Shown: positions 13,498 to 21,599 of the stretch, one piece after another
How positions within the stretch are numbered: position 1 is the first letter of the stretch
Layout: every line of letters begins with the position of its first letter
DNA from: a virus
Direction: 5' to 3' (one strand)
IMG/VR virus record: IMGVR_UViG_3300042865_000103
Coordinates: 1 to 25,112 of that record
DNA: 25,112 nt
Translations under genes and position numbers: made by a program
Notes under the pieces: generated by a model
Told to the model about the DNA's origin: nothing
What the model saw: only the letters and a program-made list of their open reading frames with translations
Databases searched by the model: none

Positions 13498-14102
13498 TGC
13501 TAGCACATAAAGAAGTATTTGATATCATTGCCTCTAAAGGATTAAGTCCTAATCAATACTACTTACTTGCATGTATACAAGACAATATCCAAAGCAAGAA
13601 GATTAATGTAGCGCTAGAACTTAATGCACTGGTACATGAAGAATATGTCATAGTCACTAAAGATGATAAGTTAATTATGACAGATAAAGCAAAGAAGTTA
13701 ATTAGAAAAGTAGAAGATCTGTTTGTAACTCAGGCCAAGAATGCTGCTAAGCAAAAGCTTGGAGATGATTATGAGCAGATGATTGCTGACTATAATGACA
13801 TCTTTCCTGCAATAAAACTCCCTACAGGCAAATATGCTAGGAGTAATGTAAAGAATCTAAAGAATGCTTTCAAATGGTTCTTTGATAATTTTGATTATTC
13901 ATGGGATGTTATCTTTGAAGCAACAGAAAAGTATATCTATGATTTTGAAATGCAAGGTTTCAAATACATGAGAACTGCTCAGTATTTTATACGCAAACAA
14001 GATACAGATAAGAGCTGGTCTTCAGACCTTGCAAACTACTGTGACATAGTATTATCAGGAGAAGATGAACAACAAAATCATTACTCAGTTAAAGTTGTTT
14101 AA
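13497..14102 (+). CDS. Hypothetical protein upstream of the DnaB-like helicase, possible helicase accessory factor
   Basis: A helical 201-residue protein. The first ~75 residues resemble a winged-helix layout: helix with SPNQYYLLACI, then a short helix, then a strand-turn-strand ending in Lys-rich IMTDKAKKLI. The C-terminal half is aromatic-rich helices ending in YMRTAQYFIRK. It lies just before the DnaB-like helicase gene, whose product lacks the N-terminal domain used for loading. A replication-initiation or helicase-loading role is therefore plausible by position, without sequence proof. It ends 45 bases before the helicase, in a gap holding a promoter-like site. Confidence 0.7.
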   Translation: MLAHKEVFDIIASKGLSPNQYYLLACIQDNIQSKKINVALELNALVHEEYVIVTKDDKLIMTDKAKKLIRKVEDLFVTQAKNAAKQKLGDDYEQMIADYNDIFPAIKLPTGKYARSNVKNLKNAFKWFFDNFDYSWDVIFEATEKYIYDFEMQGFKYMRTAQYFIRKQDTDKSWSSDLANYCDIVLSGEDEQQNHYSVKVV

Positions 14103-14125
14103 GTCAAAAAAATATATTATATTTA
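14095..14125 (+). promoter_or_regulatory. Possible promoter upstream of the DnaB-like helicase
   Basis: TTG at 14095-14097 and TATATTTA at 14118-14125 are 20 bases apart, matching the Bacteroidota TTG/TAnnTTTG arrangement with one mismatch (final A for G). The ATG of the helicase gene is at 14148. Confidence 0.4.
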
Positions 14126-14147
14126 CTTCTAATTAACCAGATAAATA

Positions 14148-15149
14148 ATGTCAGATAAAGAGAGAGCATTGCCTTGGAAATCAAGGCGAGAAGGGTACAT
14201 ATCCGCCCTAAAATATATGAAAGGAAGAATGGAGGGTACTGTAAAAACATACAGAACTCCATGGGAAAAGGTAAATGAAGCAGGTGTTGATGGTATAGAA
14301 TGGAACTCCTTAGTTGTAATAGGAGGAAGACCAGGCACAGGCAAGACACTTATCAAAGATCAAATCATACGTGAAGGTTTCAGATTAAACAAAGGACAAA
14401 GTATTAAGGTACTTGAGTTTACTCTTGAAATGGTATCAGAAAAATCAAGACTAAGAGAATTTACAAGTGTAGCAAAGAAGTCTTACCGTTATCTATGTAA
14501 TGCTGATAAGAAAGAAGATGGGCCTCTATCAGCAATTGACTTTGAGAAATGTAAAGACTATGCTATAGAGGCATCTAAGCTACCTGTAGATGAAGTAGAA
14601 ACACCACCAAGTATAGATCAATTTGAAGCTACAGTTACAAGCTATTTAGAATCAAGTGCAGTAGTAGAAGATGGAGTTAAGATATACTGTAATACAGTTA
14701 TCACTCTTGACCACTCTATTTTAATTAAAGGTTCTAATAAACAAGAGCTACTCTATCAACTAGGAGAGACATGTACAAAGCTTAAAAGAAAGTACCCAAT
14801 CATATTTATAATCTTAAGTCAATTAAACAGATCAGTTGAATCTCCAGAAAGAAATGAAGATGGAAAGTATGGAAACTACATTCTTGAATCAGATTTATTT
14901 GGAGCAGATGCTTTACTACAACATGCAGATTTAGTTATAGGAATCAACAGACCCAAGATGAAATTTATCAACTACTATGGCCCTGATAAATACATCATAG
15001 AAGATGATTCCGTTTTAGTTTTTCATTTTATAAAGTGCAGAAATGGTGATACGCGAATGAGCTTTTTTAGAGCAAAATACAAGACAATGGAGATTGAGGA
15101 GATGGATACACCTCCAAGATACACAGCAGTAAAAAGAAGTAAAACTTAA
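14148..15149 (+). CDS. DnaB-like replicative helicase, RecA core only
   Basis: A 333-residue DnaB-family helicase that would unwind duplex DNA ahead of the replication fork as a ring. Visible motifs are Walker A GGRPGTGKT (59-67), an EFTLEM segment, a Walker B-like VITLDHS, the LSQLNRS segment after it, and a GADALLQHADLVIGI region typical of the DnaB C-terminal domain. In a normal DnaB (about 450 residues) Walker A lies near residue 230. Here it starts at 59, so the N-terminal collar domain is missing. The role is inferred from the motifs and the neighbours: Sak4, SSB and primase follow. A promoter-like site precedes it. Confidence 0.85.
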   Translation: MSDKERALPWKSRREGYISALKYMKGRMEGTVKTYRTPWEKVNEAGVDGIEWNSLVVIGGRPGTGKTLIKDQIIREGFRLNKGQSIKVLEFTLEMVSEKSRLREFTSVAKKSYRYLCNADKKEDGPLSAIDFEKCKDYAIEASKLPVDEVETPPSIDQFEATVTSYLESSAVVEDGVKIYCNTVITLDHSILIKGSNKQELLYQLGETCTKLKRKYPIIFIILSQLNRSVESPERNEDGKYGNYILESDLFGADALLQHADLVIGINRPKMKFINYYGPDKYIIEDDSVLVFHFIKCRNGDTRMSFFRAKYKTMEIEEMDTPPRYTAVKRSKT

Positions 15150-15159
15150 TTAGTTAAAA

Positions 15160-15690
15160 ATGGTACATGAAAAAACAGCAAAAGAAAAGATTGATGAATT
15201 AAAAGCTTTGCACCAACCAACTTTTGACAAATTGAAATTAACTAATCCGTTATTTATACCACGGATATGTTACATTCCAATAGGAGAGAAGGAGCAAGTA
15301 GTGTCTTTCTTTGAGCAAGATTTTGCCAAAGGGAAAGATATCTATACGCATTTTGTAAGCAAAGGGTATGATTCTGAAGATGCTAAAAACAGATTATGGA
15401 AATGGGCATATAATCCATATTATGCTACTGAGTATAAAAGATCTGAGCCACATCATGAAACAGGACATATAAGATTCATTGTTCCTGTAGATGAGTTAGA
15501 ACTTATCGATGAAAAATATATTGACGATGTAGTTGGTATAGATGTAAGTAAATTTGATATTGAGAATGCTATTCCCAATCCAAATGAAGATCCGCTTATA
15601 GAGCAGATGACAATTAGAGATCTTGCAGCTATCTTATTAAAGAGACCTGTAAGTAGAAAGAAATGGTTAAATGAAATAGTAAATAAATGA
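15160..15690 (+). CDS. Hypothetical protein, 176 aa, between helicase and Sak4-like gene
   Basis: A soluble 176-residue protein with no known motif. The middle (around residues 30-110) has alternating strands and helices with several aromatic residues. A region of Asp/Glu/Asn follows, and the end is a basic helix (KRPVSRKKW). It overlaps the Sak4-like gene by 4 bases. Its place between replication genes suggests an accessory role, but no function can be assigned. Confidence 0.7.
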   Translation: MVHEKTAKEKIDELKALHQPTFDKLKLTNPLFIPRICYIPIGEKEQVVSFFEQDFAKGKDIYTHFVSKGYDSEDAKNRLWKWAYNPYYATEYKRSEPHHETGHIRFIVPVDELELIDEKYIDDVVGIDVSKFDIENAIPNPNEDPLIEQMTIRDLAAILLKRPVSRKKWLNEIVNK

Positions 15691-16463
15691 GTAAGATAGT
15701 TCTTCCAACAGCAAAAGTATCTGCTGAAACAAAAAGTCCAAAAAATTTAATTATATTTTCTAAGCCAAAGGTAGGTAAGACAAGTCTGTTAGCAGAGTTA
15801 CCTAATTGTTTGATACTAGATTTAGAATCAGGTACTGACTATGTAGATGCTATGAAACTTAAAGCTTCTTCTACAGCAGAGATAAAAGAGATAGGTCAAG
15901 CAATTATTGAAGCAGGTAAACCATATGATTATATTGCTGTTGATACAATCACTGCATTAGAGGTTATGTGTACTGTTGATGCAGAAAAGATGTACATGGG
16001 AACATCAATGGGTGTTAACTGGGTTAAGAAAAATGCAGATGGCTCTATTAACTATAAGGAGTCTCAAAAATCCAAATATGGTAGCGTTCTTAATTTACCT
16101 AATGGTCAGGGCTATGGTTACCTTAGAGAAGCAATTGTTAATCAAATTGAGTATATCAAAACGTTAGCACCTAGAATTATTCTTTTAGGTCACGTAAAGG
16201 ATACTCAGCTAGAGAAGTCAGGAGTAGAGGTAAGCTCTATGGATCTTGATCTAACAGGTAAGATTAAAAGAATTGTATCCTCTCAATCAGATGCTATTGG
16301 TTATCTATATAGAAAAGGCAAAGACAATGTTCTTACCTTTAAAACTAATGATGAGGTAGCATGTGGTGCAAGACCAGTACATTTAAGAAATCAAGAGATG
16401 GTTATCTCTGAATTAAAAGATGGGCAGTATGTTGCTCATTGGGACAAAGTATATATTGACTAA
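15687..16463 (+). CDS. Sak4-like RecA-fold ATPase
   Basis: A 258-residue P-loop ATPase of the Sak4/AAA_24 type, a RecA-related family used in phage single-strand annealing and recombination. Walker A is SKPKVGKT (25-32). A Walker B-like hydrophobic strand ends in YIAVDT (about residues 76-81). Later strands include RIILLGHVKD. There is no separate N-terminal domain, as in Sak4 proteins and unlike bacterial RecA. The candidate single-stranded DNA-binding gene lies 17 bases downstream, the usual partner arrangement. Assignment as Sak4 rather than another small RecA-like ATPase is likely but not certain. Confidence 0.78.
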   Translation: MSKIVLPTAKVSAETKSPKNLIIFSKPKVGKTSLLAELPNCLILDLESGTDYVDAMKLKASSTAEIKEIGQAIIEAGKPYDYIAVDTITALEVMCTVDAEKMYMGTSMGVNWVKKNADGSINYKESQKSKYGSVLNLPNGQGYGYLREAIVNQIEYIKTLAPRIILLGHVKDTQLEKSGVEVSSMDLDLTGKIKRIVSSQSDAIGYLYRKGKDNVLTFKTNDEVACGARPVHLRNQEMVISELKDGQYVAHWDKVYID

Positions 16464-16466
16464 ACA

Positions 16467-16481
16467 AACAATTTAAAACAA
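16467..16481 (+). promoter_or_regulatory. A-rich leader motif AACAATTTAAAACAA before a gene start
   Basis: The same 15 bases occur at 23-37, just before the ATG at 44, and here end on the first base of the ATG at 16481. Related ACATTTTAAACAATG precedes 23661 and ACAATTTAAATC precedes 5908. This fits an A/T-rich, Shine-Dalgarno-free translation start as used in Bacteroidota. Confidence 0.4.
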
Positions 16482-17263
16482 TGGGATTAAGTACATTAGA
16501 CATTACTATACCTGGATCAGGTAGTAATAACAGTAATAACAACGGTGGTGGTTATAAAGGATTGAATCCAGGTAACTATAAAGTTAAAGTGCATAGATTT
16601 GAGCTATGGGATCAACCATTTGCTCCTGAAGAAAAGGGTCTATTTCTAGTTATGAAAATGGAAAGTGCAAAACCATCTCCTGACTTTGAAGGTTATCCAG
16701 TAGATGAAAACAATCCTGATGGGCCTAAGTATGAAGGGCTTATTGGTAATGTAAGAACAAGCGCATTTGCATTTAAAGATGGATACAACGCTAAAAAGAA
16801 TGTACCAGTTGTAAGAGACAGAGCTATCTTAGAGGAGCTTCTTAGACTATGCACAGAGTTTGATTGCGTTCAGTGGTTTAAAGATGCACATGGTAAGTAT
16901 GGTACTATCCATGAATGGGTAGATGCTTTCAATGAAGCTGCTCCTTTTAAAGATAAGTATCTTGAAGTATGTATTGCAGTTAAAGAATACATGGGTAAAG
17001 ATGGTAAAGTAAAAAAACCATTAGCAATTGCACCATATGAGAAAGTAGATGGTAAGTATCATAACGGATATAAAGCACTTACAAGTCAGAAAACTGTTGT
17101 AAAGTTTGATGCTGATAAACATTGGAAGAAAGTAAATCCAGAGCCTGTATCTGAATTTAAAGCTGATGATCAACCAGATGATGCAGCATTTGAATCTATA
17201 ACAAAGTTTGATAAAGATGGTGATGAAATGCCATTTGATTTAGATGCTGGATTTGATATCTAA
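16481..17263 (+). CDS. Candidate single-stranded DNA-binding protein
   Basis: A 260-residue protein with a flexible Gly/Ser/Asn-rich segment (about 12-25), a central beta-rich domain that could be an OB fold, and a strongly acidic C-terminal tail (about the last 40 residues, ending in hydrophobic/Asp LDAGFDI). Acidic tails of this kind recruit partner proteins in known SSBs. No classical SSB signature is evident. The call rests on the tail, size and position right after a Sak4-like ATPase and before a terminator, an arrangement typical for phage SSBs. It is likely to be well expressed. Confidence 0.65.
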   Translation: MGLSTLDITIPGSGSNNSNNNGGGYKGLNPGNYKVKVHRFELWDQPFAPEEKGLFLVMKMESAKPSPDFEGYPVDENNPDGPKYEGLIGNVRTSAFAFKDGYNAKKNVPVVRDRAILEELLRLCTEFDCVQWFKDAHGKYGTIHEWVDAFNEAAPFKDKYLEVCIAVKEYMGKDGKVKKPLAIAPYEKVDGKYHNGYKALTSQKTVVKFDADKHWKKVNPEPVSEFKADDQPDDAAFESITKFDKDGDEMPFDLDAGFDI

Positions 17264-17279
17264 TAATTAACTAATATTG

Positions 17280-17310
17280 AAGGGGGATATGATGTCCCCC
17301 TTTTTTATTT
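17280..17310 (+). terminator. Rho-independent terminator
   Basis: Stem AAGGGGGA (17280-17287) / TCCCCCTT (17295-17302) with a 7-base loop, followed by a T-run overlapping the stem end. It lies after the candidate SSB gene and before the primase gene. Confidence 0.88.
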
Positions 17311-17317
17311 CCATACT

Positions 17318-18331
17318 ATGCTAAAGTCAAACCCCGCAGTATTTTTTATTGAAGATGTTCCAAGTAACTGGATATTTGAAAGTTATTTGAACTTAAATGA
17401 AAAGCTTACAGGTCAGTCTATCAAGATACATTCCATATTTAAAGCAGAAAAAACTCCTTCAATGTGCATCTATTATTCTGATGCAGATAAGATGTACAAG
17501 TACAAAGATTTCTCTACAGATAAATCAGGTAATGGTGCAGGATTAGTATCAGATATGTTTAACATATCATATGCTAGTGCATGTAGTAAAATTATGGATG
17601 ATTATAATCTATATCTTAGTAAAGGAGATTTATCAAATGATGACCAAATAAGAAAGCATATAATTCCTACACCAAAATATAAGATTACAGAATTTGTAAC
17701 GCGTGGTTGGAATAATATTGATGCAGCATATTGGTTGCAATTTGGTATAGGATCTGATGTATTAAAGCACTATGGAGTAGTTCCTCTACAGGAGTATACA
17801 ATGTGCAGACAATATTCAGATGGTAAAGAGGAAGTAATAAAGATAGCTAGACTAAATGTATATGGTTACTTTAATAAACAAGGAGATCTCTGCAAGGTAT
17901 ATCAGCCTATGCAGAAGAATAAGAAGTTCATTAAGGTAAATGATTATATACAAGGATCAGATCAATTAACAGAAACAAATAAGTATCTAGTCATATGCAG
18001 TTCATTAAAAGATGTAATGGCATTGAAAGCAATGAAGTTCAACAACATTGATGCAGTAGCACCAGATAGCGAGAACTCTAGAATTCCAAAAGAAATAATG
18101 AGTGCGTACCTTGAAAGATATACTACAGTATGTACAATGTTTGATGATGATGTAGCAGGTATGAAATCTATGCAGAAATACAAAGATGACTACGGTATAG
18201 AATCAATTCATCTACAGATGAGTAAAGATCTATCAGATTCAATTAGAGATTATGGAATGAGCAATGTAAAGATTGTATTACATCCTATATTAAAGAAAGT
18301 ATTAACACCAAAAAGTTTGAAGCATGAGTAG
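17318..18331 (+). CDS. DnaG-type primase with Toprim domain, zinc ligands not seen
   Basis: A 337-residue primase-like protein that should make RNA primers for replication. The N-terminal part aligns by pattern with the CHC2 zinc domain of DnaG (a KAEKTPSM segment followed by YKYKDF and GNGAGLVSDMF), but the zinc-binding Cys/His residues are replaced, for example SIFK for CPFH. The Toprim domain follows: FDDDVAG with metal-binding D276 and D278, and CSSLKDVMAL with D232. The usual Glu of the E-G-x-x-D motif is S228. It is short compared with bacterial DnaG (~600) and has no clear helicase-binding domain. It starts 8 bases after the terminator at 17280-17310. Confidence 0.75.
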   Translation: MLKSNPAVFFIEDVPSNWIFESYLNLNEKLTGQSIKIHSIFKAEKTPSMCIYYSDADKMYKYKDFSTDKSGNGAGLVSDMFNISYASACSKIMDDYNLYLSKGDLSNDDQIRKHIIPTPKYKITEFVTRGWNNIDAAYWLQFGIGSDVLKHYGVVPLQEYTMCRQYSDGKEEVIKIARLNVYGYFNKQGDLCKVYQPMQKNKKFIKVNDYIQGSDQLTETNKYLVICSSLKDVMALKAMKFNNIDAVAPDSENSRIPKEIMSAYLERYTTVCTMFDDDVAGMKSMQKYKDDYGIESIHLQMSKDLSDSIRDYGMSNVKIVLHPILKKVLTPKSLKHE

Positions 18332-18764
18332 TTATTTTGACAGTTGGATCTATAACAATATAGAATTTACTGAAGACATGATACCTGAAGGAGCTGTAGG
18401 TTTTGTATATGAAATGACAGCAGTTATAGATGGAAAATCTCGTATATATATTGGAAAGAAAAACTTTTACTCAGATGTTAAAACAAAGCTGGGTAAAAAA
18501 GTATTAGCTCAGCAAACAGATAAACGCCTTAAGACATACAAGCGTGTAAGAAAAACTGTTTATCAGAAGTATTACAGTAGCAATGAAGTGCTTAAGAAAG
18601 CGCATAAAGATGGAGTTAAAATACGTAGAAAAATACTGATGATATGTTACAGTCCTACAGAGCTAACTTATCAAGAAGCTAAGCATCTATTCTGTAATGA
18701 TGTATTAGATTATGATATGTATTTGAACTCCAATATATTAGGTAAATTTTATAAATCAAAGTAG
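18324..18764 (+). CDS. GIY-YIG-like nuclease
   Basis: A 146-residue protein resembling small GIY-YIG endonucleases of large phages (Seg-like). It has GFVYEM (26-31) and IYIGKKNF (41-48) standing for the GIY and YIG strands, a YYSSNEVL segment (83-90), a Lys/Arg-rich helix in between, and a late E118 as candidate catalytic Glu followed by an Asn-rich YLNSNI. The family includes homing endonucleases and repair nucleases such as those cutting branched DNA. It overlaps the primase gene by 8 bases, which suggests it has been integrated into the replication operon. Confidence 0.68.
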   Translation: MSSYFDSWIYNNIEFTEDMIPEGAVGFVYEMTAVIDGKSRIYIGKKNFYSDVKTKLGKKVLAQQTDKRLKTYKRVRKTVYQKYYSSNEVLKKAHKDGVKIRRKILMICYSPTELTYQEAKHLFCNDVLDYDMYLNSNILGKFYKSK

Positions 18765-18765
18765 T

Positions 18766-18927
18766 ATGGATCCACTAAGAGTAATTGAATTACGTGCACA
18801 GTATCTTATATTATCTGAAATAGAAGAAATGTTTGTAGCAAAATCAAAACACAAAGTAGCAAAATATGTAGACAGAAAAATGATTGATATTCTTAAAGAA
18901 TTAAATATTAAATCTAAAGTAAGATGA
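18766..18927 (+). CDS. Small hypothetical protein, 53 aa
   Basis: A 53-codon frame (ATG 18766-18768, TGA 18925-18927) that starts one base after the preceding stop and ends in an ATGA overlap. The product is one or two charged amphipathic helices rich in Lys, Glu and Val, with a basic end. No domain recognised; coupling on both sides supports it as a gene. Confidence 0.6.
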   Translation: MDPLRVIELRAQYLILSEIEEMFVAKSKHKVAKYVDRKMIDILKELNIKSKVR

Positions 18928-19214
18928 AGATAACACATGAAAATTTATTGGAAAACGGATGGGATTGTATTGATGCAAATAATCAAAAGTACATAAGTAA
19001 ATTTCATTTAAACGTAATTCTGTTTTTAAGCAAAAATTATGGTATAGATGATAATTATATGATACAGTTATTATTTCCATCTACTGATTTTGCAAGTGAG
19101 GCAGTTAAAGTTAATATAAATTGTATCAGCATTAAAGATTTACAAACACTTGAACATTTAGTTTATAAAGCAAGTGCTGTAAGTTCAATGAAAAGATTAT
19201 TGTTAAACTATTAA
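18924..19214 (+). CDS. Hypothetical protein, 96 aa
   Basis: A soluble, mixed alpha/beta protein of 96 residues with a hydrophobic strand and helix around residues 28-36, no signal peptide. It opens with an ATGA overlap and ends 5 bases before the VWA/metallopeptidase gene, so it is probably part of that operon. The function is unknown; an accessory role in the VWA-AAA+ module cannot be excluded. Confidence 0.65.
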   Translation: MKITHENLLENGWDCIDANNQKYISKFHLNVILFLSKNYGIDDNYMIQLLFPSTDFASEAVKVNINCISIKDLQTLEHLVYKASAVSSMKRLLLNY

Positions 19215-19219
19215 TACAT

Positions 19220-20407
19220 ATGAACATACATCAGGAAAGCTTAGCTAAAGCTACTAAAGAACTGATGTTTAGTGAACCTTTTTACGGTCTATTTCTAGTA
19301 TCATTAAATAAACAATGGGATGAAAAGGTATCTACTGCATGTGTAGGAGTATCAGGTATCTCTTTTGGTTTAAAGATAAGCCCAACATTTTGGGAGAAGT
19401 TGACACCTTTACAAAAGAAAGGTATACTTAAGCATGAGTTAATGCATATTGCCTTATTCCATCTAACAGATTATAAACATCTAACAGATCATAAGTTAGC
19501 AAATATTGCAATGGATATAGAGATCAACCAGTACATTGATCCTACGTGGCTGCCAGAAGGCGCTATGGGACTTTCAACATTTCCTGAATTAAAATTAGAG
19601 GAAAAGAAAGGTACTAAATATTATTATGATAAGCTCAAGGAGTTGAAGGATGAGGTACAAGAGTGCCTTAAGAAAGCTATTGAGAATGGAGATACATCAG
19701 TTACATTACCTGATGGTACAGTAGTTCAGTTATCAGAGCATGATTGGGATGAAATGGATTCTTTAGATGAAGGTTCACAACGTGTTATTAGAGATCAGGT
19801 ATCAGGTATACTTAAGAATATTGCAGAAACTGTAGAGAAATCACACGGTAGTGTACCAGGAGAATTTAAAGATATACTTCAAAAGCTACTAGAAATACCT
19901 GAACCTAAGTTTGATTGGAAATCACATGTCAGAAGATTTGCTGGTAAATCTATTAAGGTTTATACAAAAAAGTCCAGAAGGAAGTTTAGCAAAAGATATG
20001 AAGACAATCCAGGTCTTAAAATCAAACAAAAGAAACACATATTAGTAGGTATAGATACATCAGGATCTGTAAAGAAAGAAGAGCTCCAAGAATTTCTATA
20101 CGAGATACATCACCTAAATAAAACAGGTAATGATGTTACTATAGTACAGTGTGATACAGCTATATCTCATGTAGGTAAATACAAACCAGGTGAAGATTAT
20201 GCTATACATGGTAGAGGAGGAACAGATTTTCAACCTGTAATAGACTATTATAACGAGCACTTCAATGAGATAAGCTGTTTAATATACTTTACAGATGGTG
20301 AATGTAGTCCTCCAATTAATGCAAAAGGAAACATCCTATGGGTGTTAAGTAGTGAAAGTGAAATGAATGATGATCTCCCTGGAGAAAAAATTAAATTAGA
20401 ATTATGA
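19220..20407 (+). CDS. VWA protein with HExxH metallopeptidase-like N-terminal domain
   Basis: A 395-residue protein of the bacterial VWA-like/DUF2201 type. The N-terminal domain has an HExxH zinc motif, HELMH (72-76), with a DIEINQYID segment soon after, as in these proteins. A central helical linker follows. The C-terminal VWA domain carries a full MIDAS: D279, S281 and S283 in DTSGS, T335 in GGTDF, and D359 in FTDGE. In bacteria such proteins pair with MoxR-type ATPases. It may bind or process a client that the AAA+ ring remodels. It overlaps the AAA+ gene by 4 bases, which strongly supports a complex. Peptidase activity is not proven. Confidence 0.85.
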   Translation: MNIHQESLAKATKELMFSEPFYGLFLVSLNKQWDEKVSTACVGVSGISFGLKISPTFWEKLTPLQKKGILKHELMHIALFHLTDYKHLTDHKLANIAMDIEINQYIDPTWLPEGAMGLSTFPELKLEEKKGTKYYYDKLKELKDEVQECLKKAIENGDTSVTLPDGTVVQLSEHDWDEMDSLDEGSQRVIRDQVSGILKNIAETVEKSHGSVPGEFKDILQKLLEIPEPKFDWKSHVRRFAGKSIKVYTKKSRRKFSKRYEDNPGLKIKQKKHILVGIDTSGSVKKEELQEFLYEIHHLNKTGNDVTIVQCDTAISHVGKYKPGEDYAIHGRGGTDFQPVIDYYNEHFNEISCLIYFTDGECSPPINAKGNILWVLSSESEMNDDLPGEKIKLEL

Positions 20408-21597
20408 AAAGTAATAGCGTAAGATTAGACAGTAATGAATTAAAAAGTTTTTTAATGCACATGATTAGCAATAATCGTCATATACAAGCGGAGGGTAAGA
20501 ACCCTGTAGCAGTAGAGATTATTGGTGAATCAGGTTTAGGTAAAACAAGTAGTGTAATTCAGTTAGCAACAGATGAAAAGTTAAACTTTGTAAAGCTGAA
20601 TTTAGCTCAGATAGAAGAACTAGGTGACCTTGTAGGCTTTCCTATTAGACAATTTAAGATGCTTAAAGAAGCTGAATCTGGATTAAAAGTACATCAGTGG
20701 ATTGATGAGCATGCAGTAGAAGAATACAGTAGACAAGGATATAAATTCACTGGTCAAAAAAGAATGTCATACTGTCCACCAGAATGGATTGCAGATAAAA
20801 TAGGTGGTGGTATCTTATTACTAGATGACTGGAACAGAGCAGATGTAAGATTTATTCAAGCAGTAATGGAACTAGTAGACCGTCAAGAATACATATCATG
20901 GAAGCTGCCTAAAGACTGGCATATACTATTAACAGCTAACCCTGACGATGGTAACTATATGGTAAATAGTATTGATGTTGCACAAAGAACCAGATTTGTT
21001 AGTGTTGAATTTAAGTTTGACGTAGATAGATGGGCAGAGTGGGCAGAAGCTAATAACATTGATGGCAGATGTATCAACTTCTTATTAATGCATCCAGAGG
21101 TAGTTAATGAAAGAGTTAATCCAAGATCCATTACTACATTCTTTAATGCAATTAGTTCTATCCCAAAGTTTGAAGAACAACTAGGATTAATCCAACAAAT
21201 AGGAGAAGGTTCTGTAGGTACAGAAGTAGCAAGTTTGTTTACGCAGTTTATTGCAAACAAATTAGATAAGCTTATCACACCTAAACGAATGCTATTAGAA
21301 GGAGATACTAAAACAGTTATTGAAGAAATCACCAATATAACAAATGATTATAGCGGATACAGAGCTGACATAGCAAGTCTATTGACTAGTCGTATAACAA
21401 ACTTTGGTTTATACTATGCAGAGAAGAATCCTATTGATCAAAAAGTTATAGATAGAATTACAGAAATAATTAAACACGAAGCAGCATTTAATTATGATCT
21501 TAAGTATATCATTGCCAAGAAGTTAGTAGGAGGTAACAAAGCTAAGTTTCAAAAGTTAGTTCTTGTACCTGAAGTTAATGATCTTATAACAAAGTAA
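20404..21597 (+). CDS. MoxR-type AAA+ ATPase, partner of the metallopeptidase-like VWA protein
   Basis: A 397-residue AAA+ ATPase. Walker A is GESGLGKT (41-48). Walker B is GGILLLDDWNRAD with D141-D142, so the second acidic residue is Asp instead of the usual Glu. Sensor 1 is LLTANPDDGNY. A long insertion with Trp and Tyr lies between Walker A and B. The C-terminal 150 residues form a helical domain not shared with the CobS-like protein at 3442. It would form a ring that uses ATP to remodel proteins together with the VWA protein whose gene overlaps it. The next gene starts 2 bases later. Confidence 0.85.
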   Translation: MKSNSVRLDSNELKSFLMHMISNNRHIQAEGKNPVAVEIIGESGLGKTSSVIQLATDEKLNFVKLNLAQIEELGDLVGFPIRQFKMLKEAESGLKVHQWIDEHAVEEYSRQGYKFTGQKRMSYCPPEWIADKIGGGILLLDDWNRADVRFIQAVMELVDRQEYISWKLPKDWHILLTANPDDGNYMVNSIDVAQRTRFVSVEFKFDVDRWAEWAEANNIDGRCINFLLMHPEVVNERVNPRSITTFFNAISSIPKFEEQLGLIQQIGEGSVGTEVASLFTQFIANKLDKLITPKRMLLEGDTKTVIEEITNITNDYSGYRADIASLLTSRITNFGLYYAEKNPIDQKVIDRITEIIKHEAAFNYDLKYIIAKKLVGGNKAKFQKLVLVPEVNDLITK

Positions 21598-21599
21598 TT

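Noticed and set aside
18756-18938. Minus-strand frame of 60 codons
   Set aside because: It lies opposite the coupled 53-codon plus-strand gene at 18766-18927 and has no promoter-like box.
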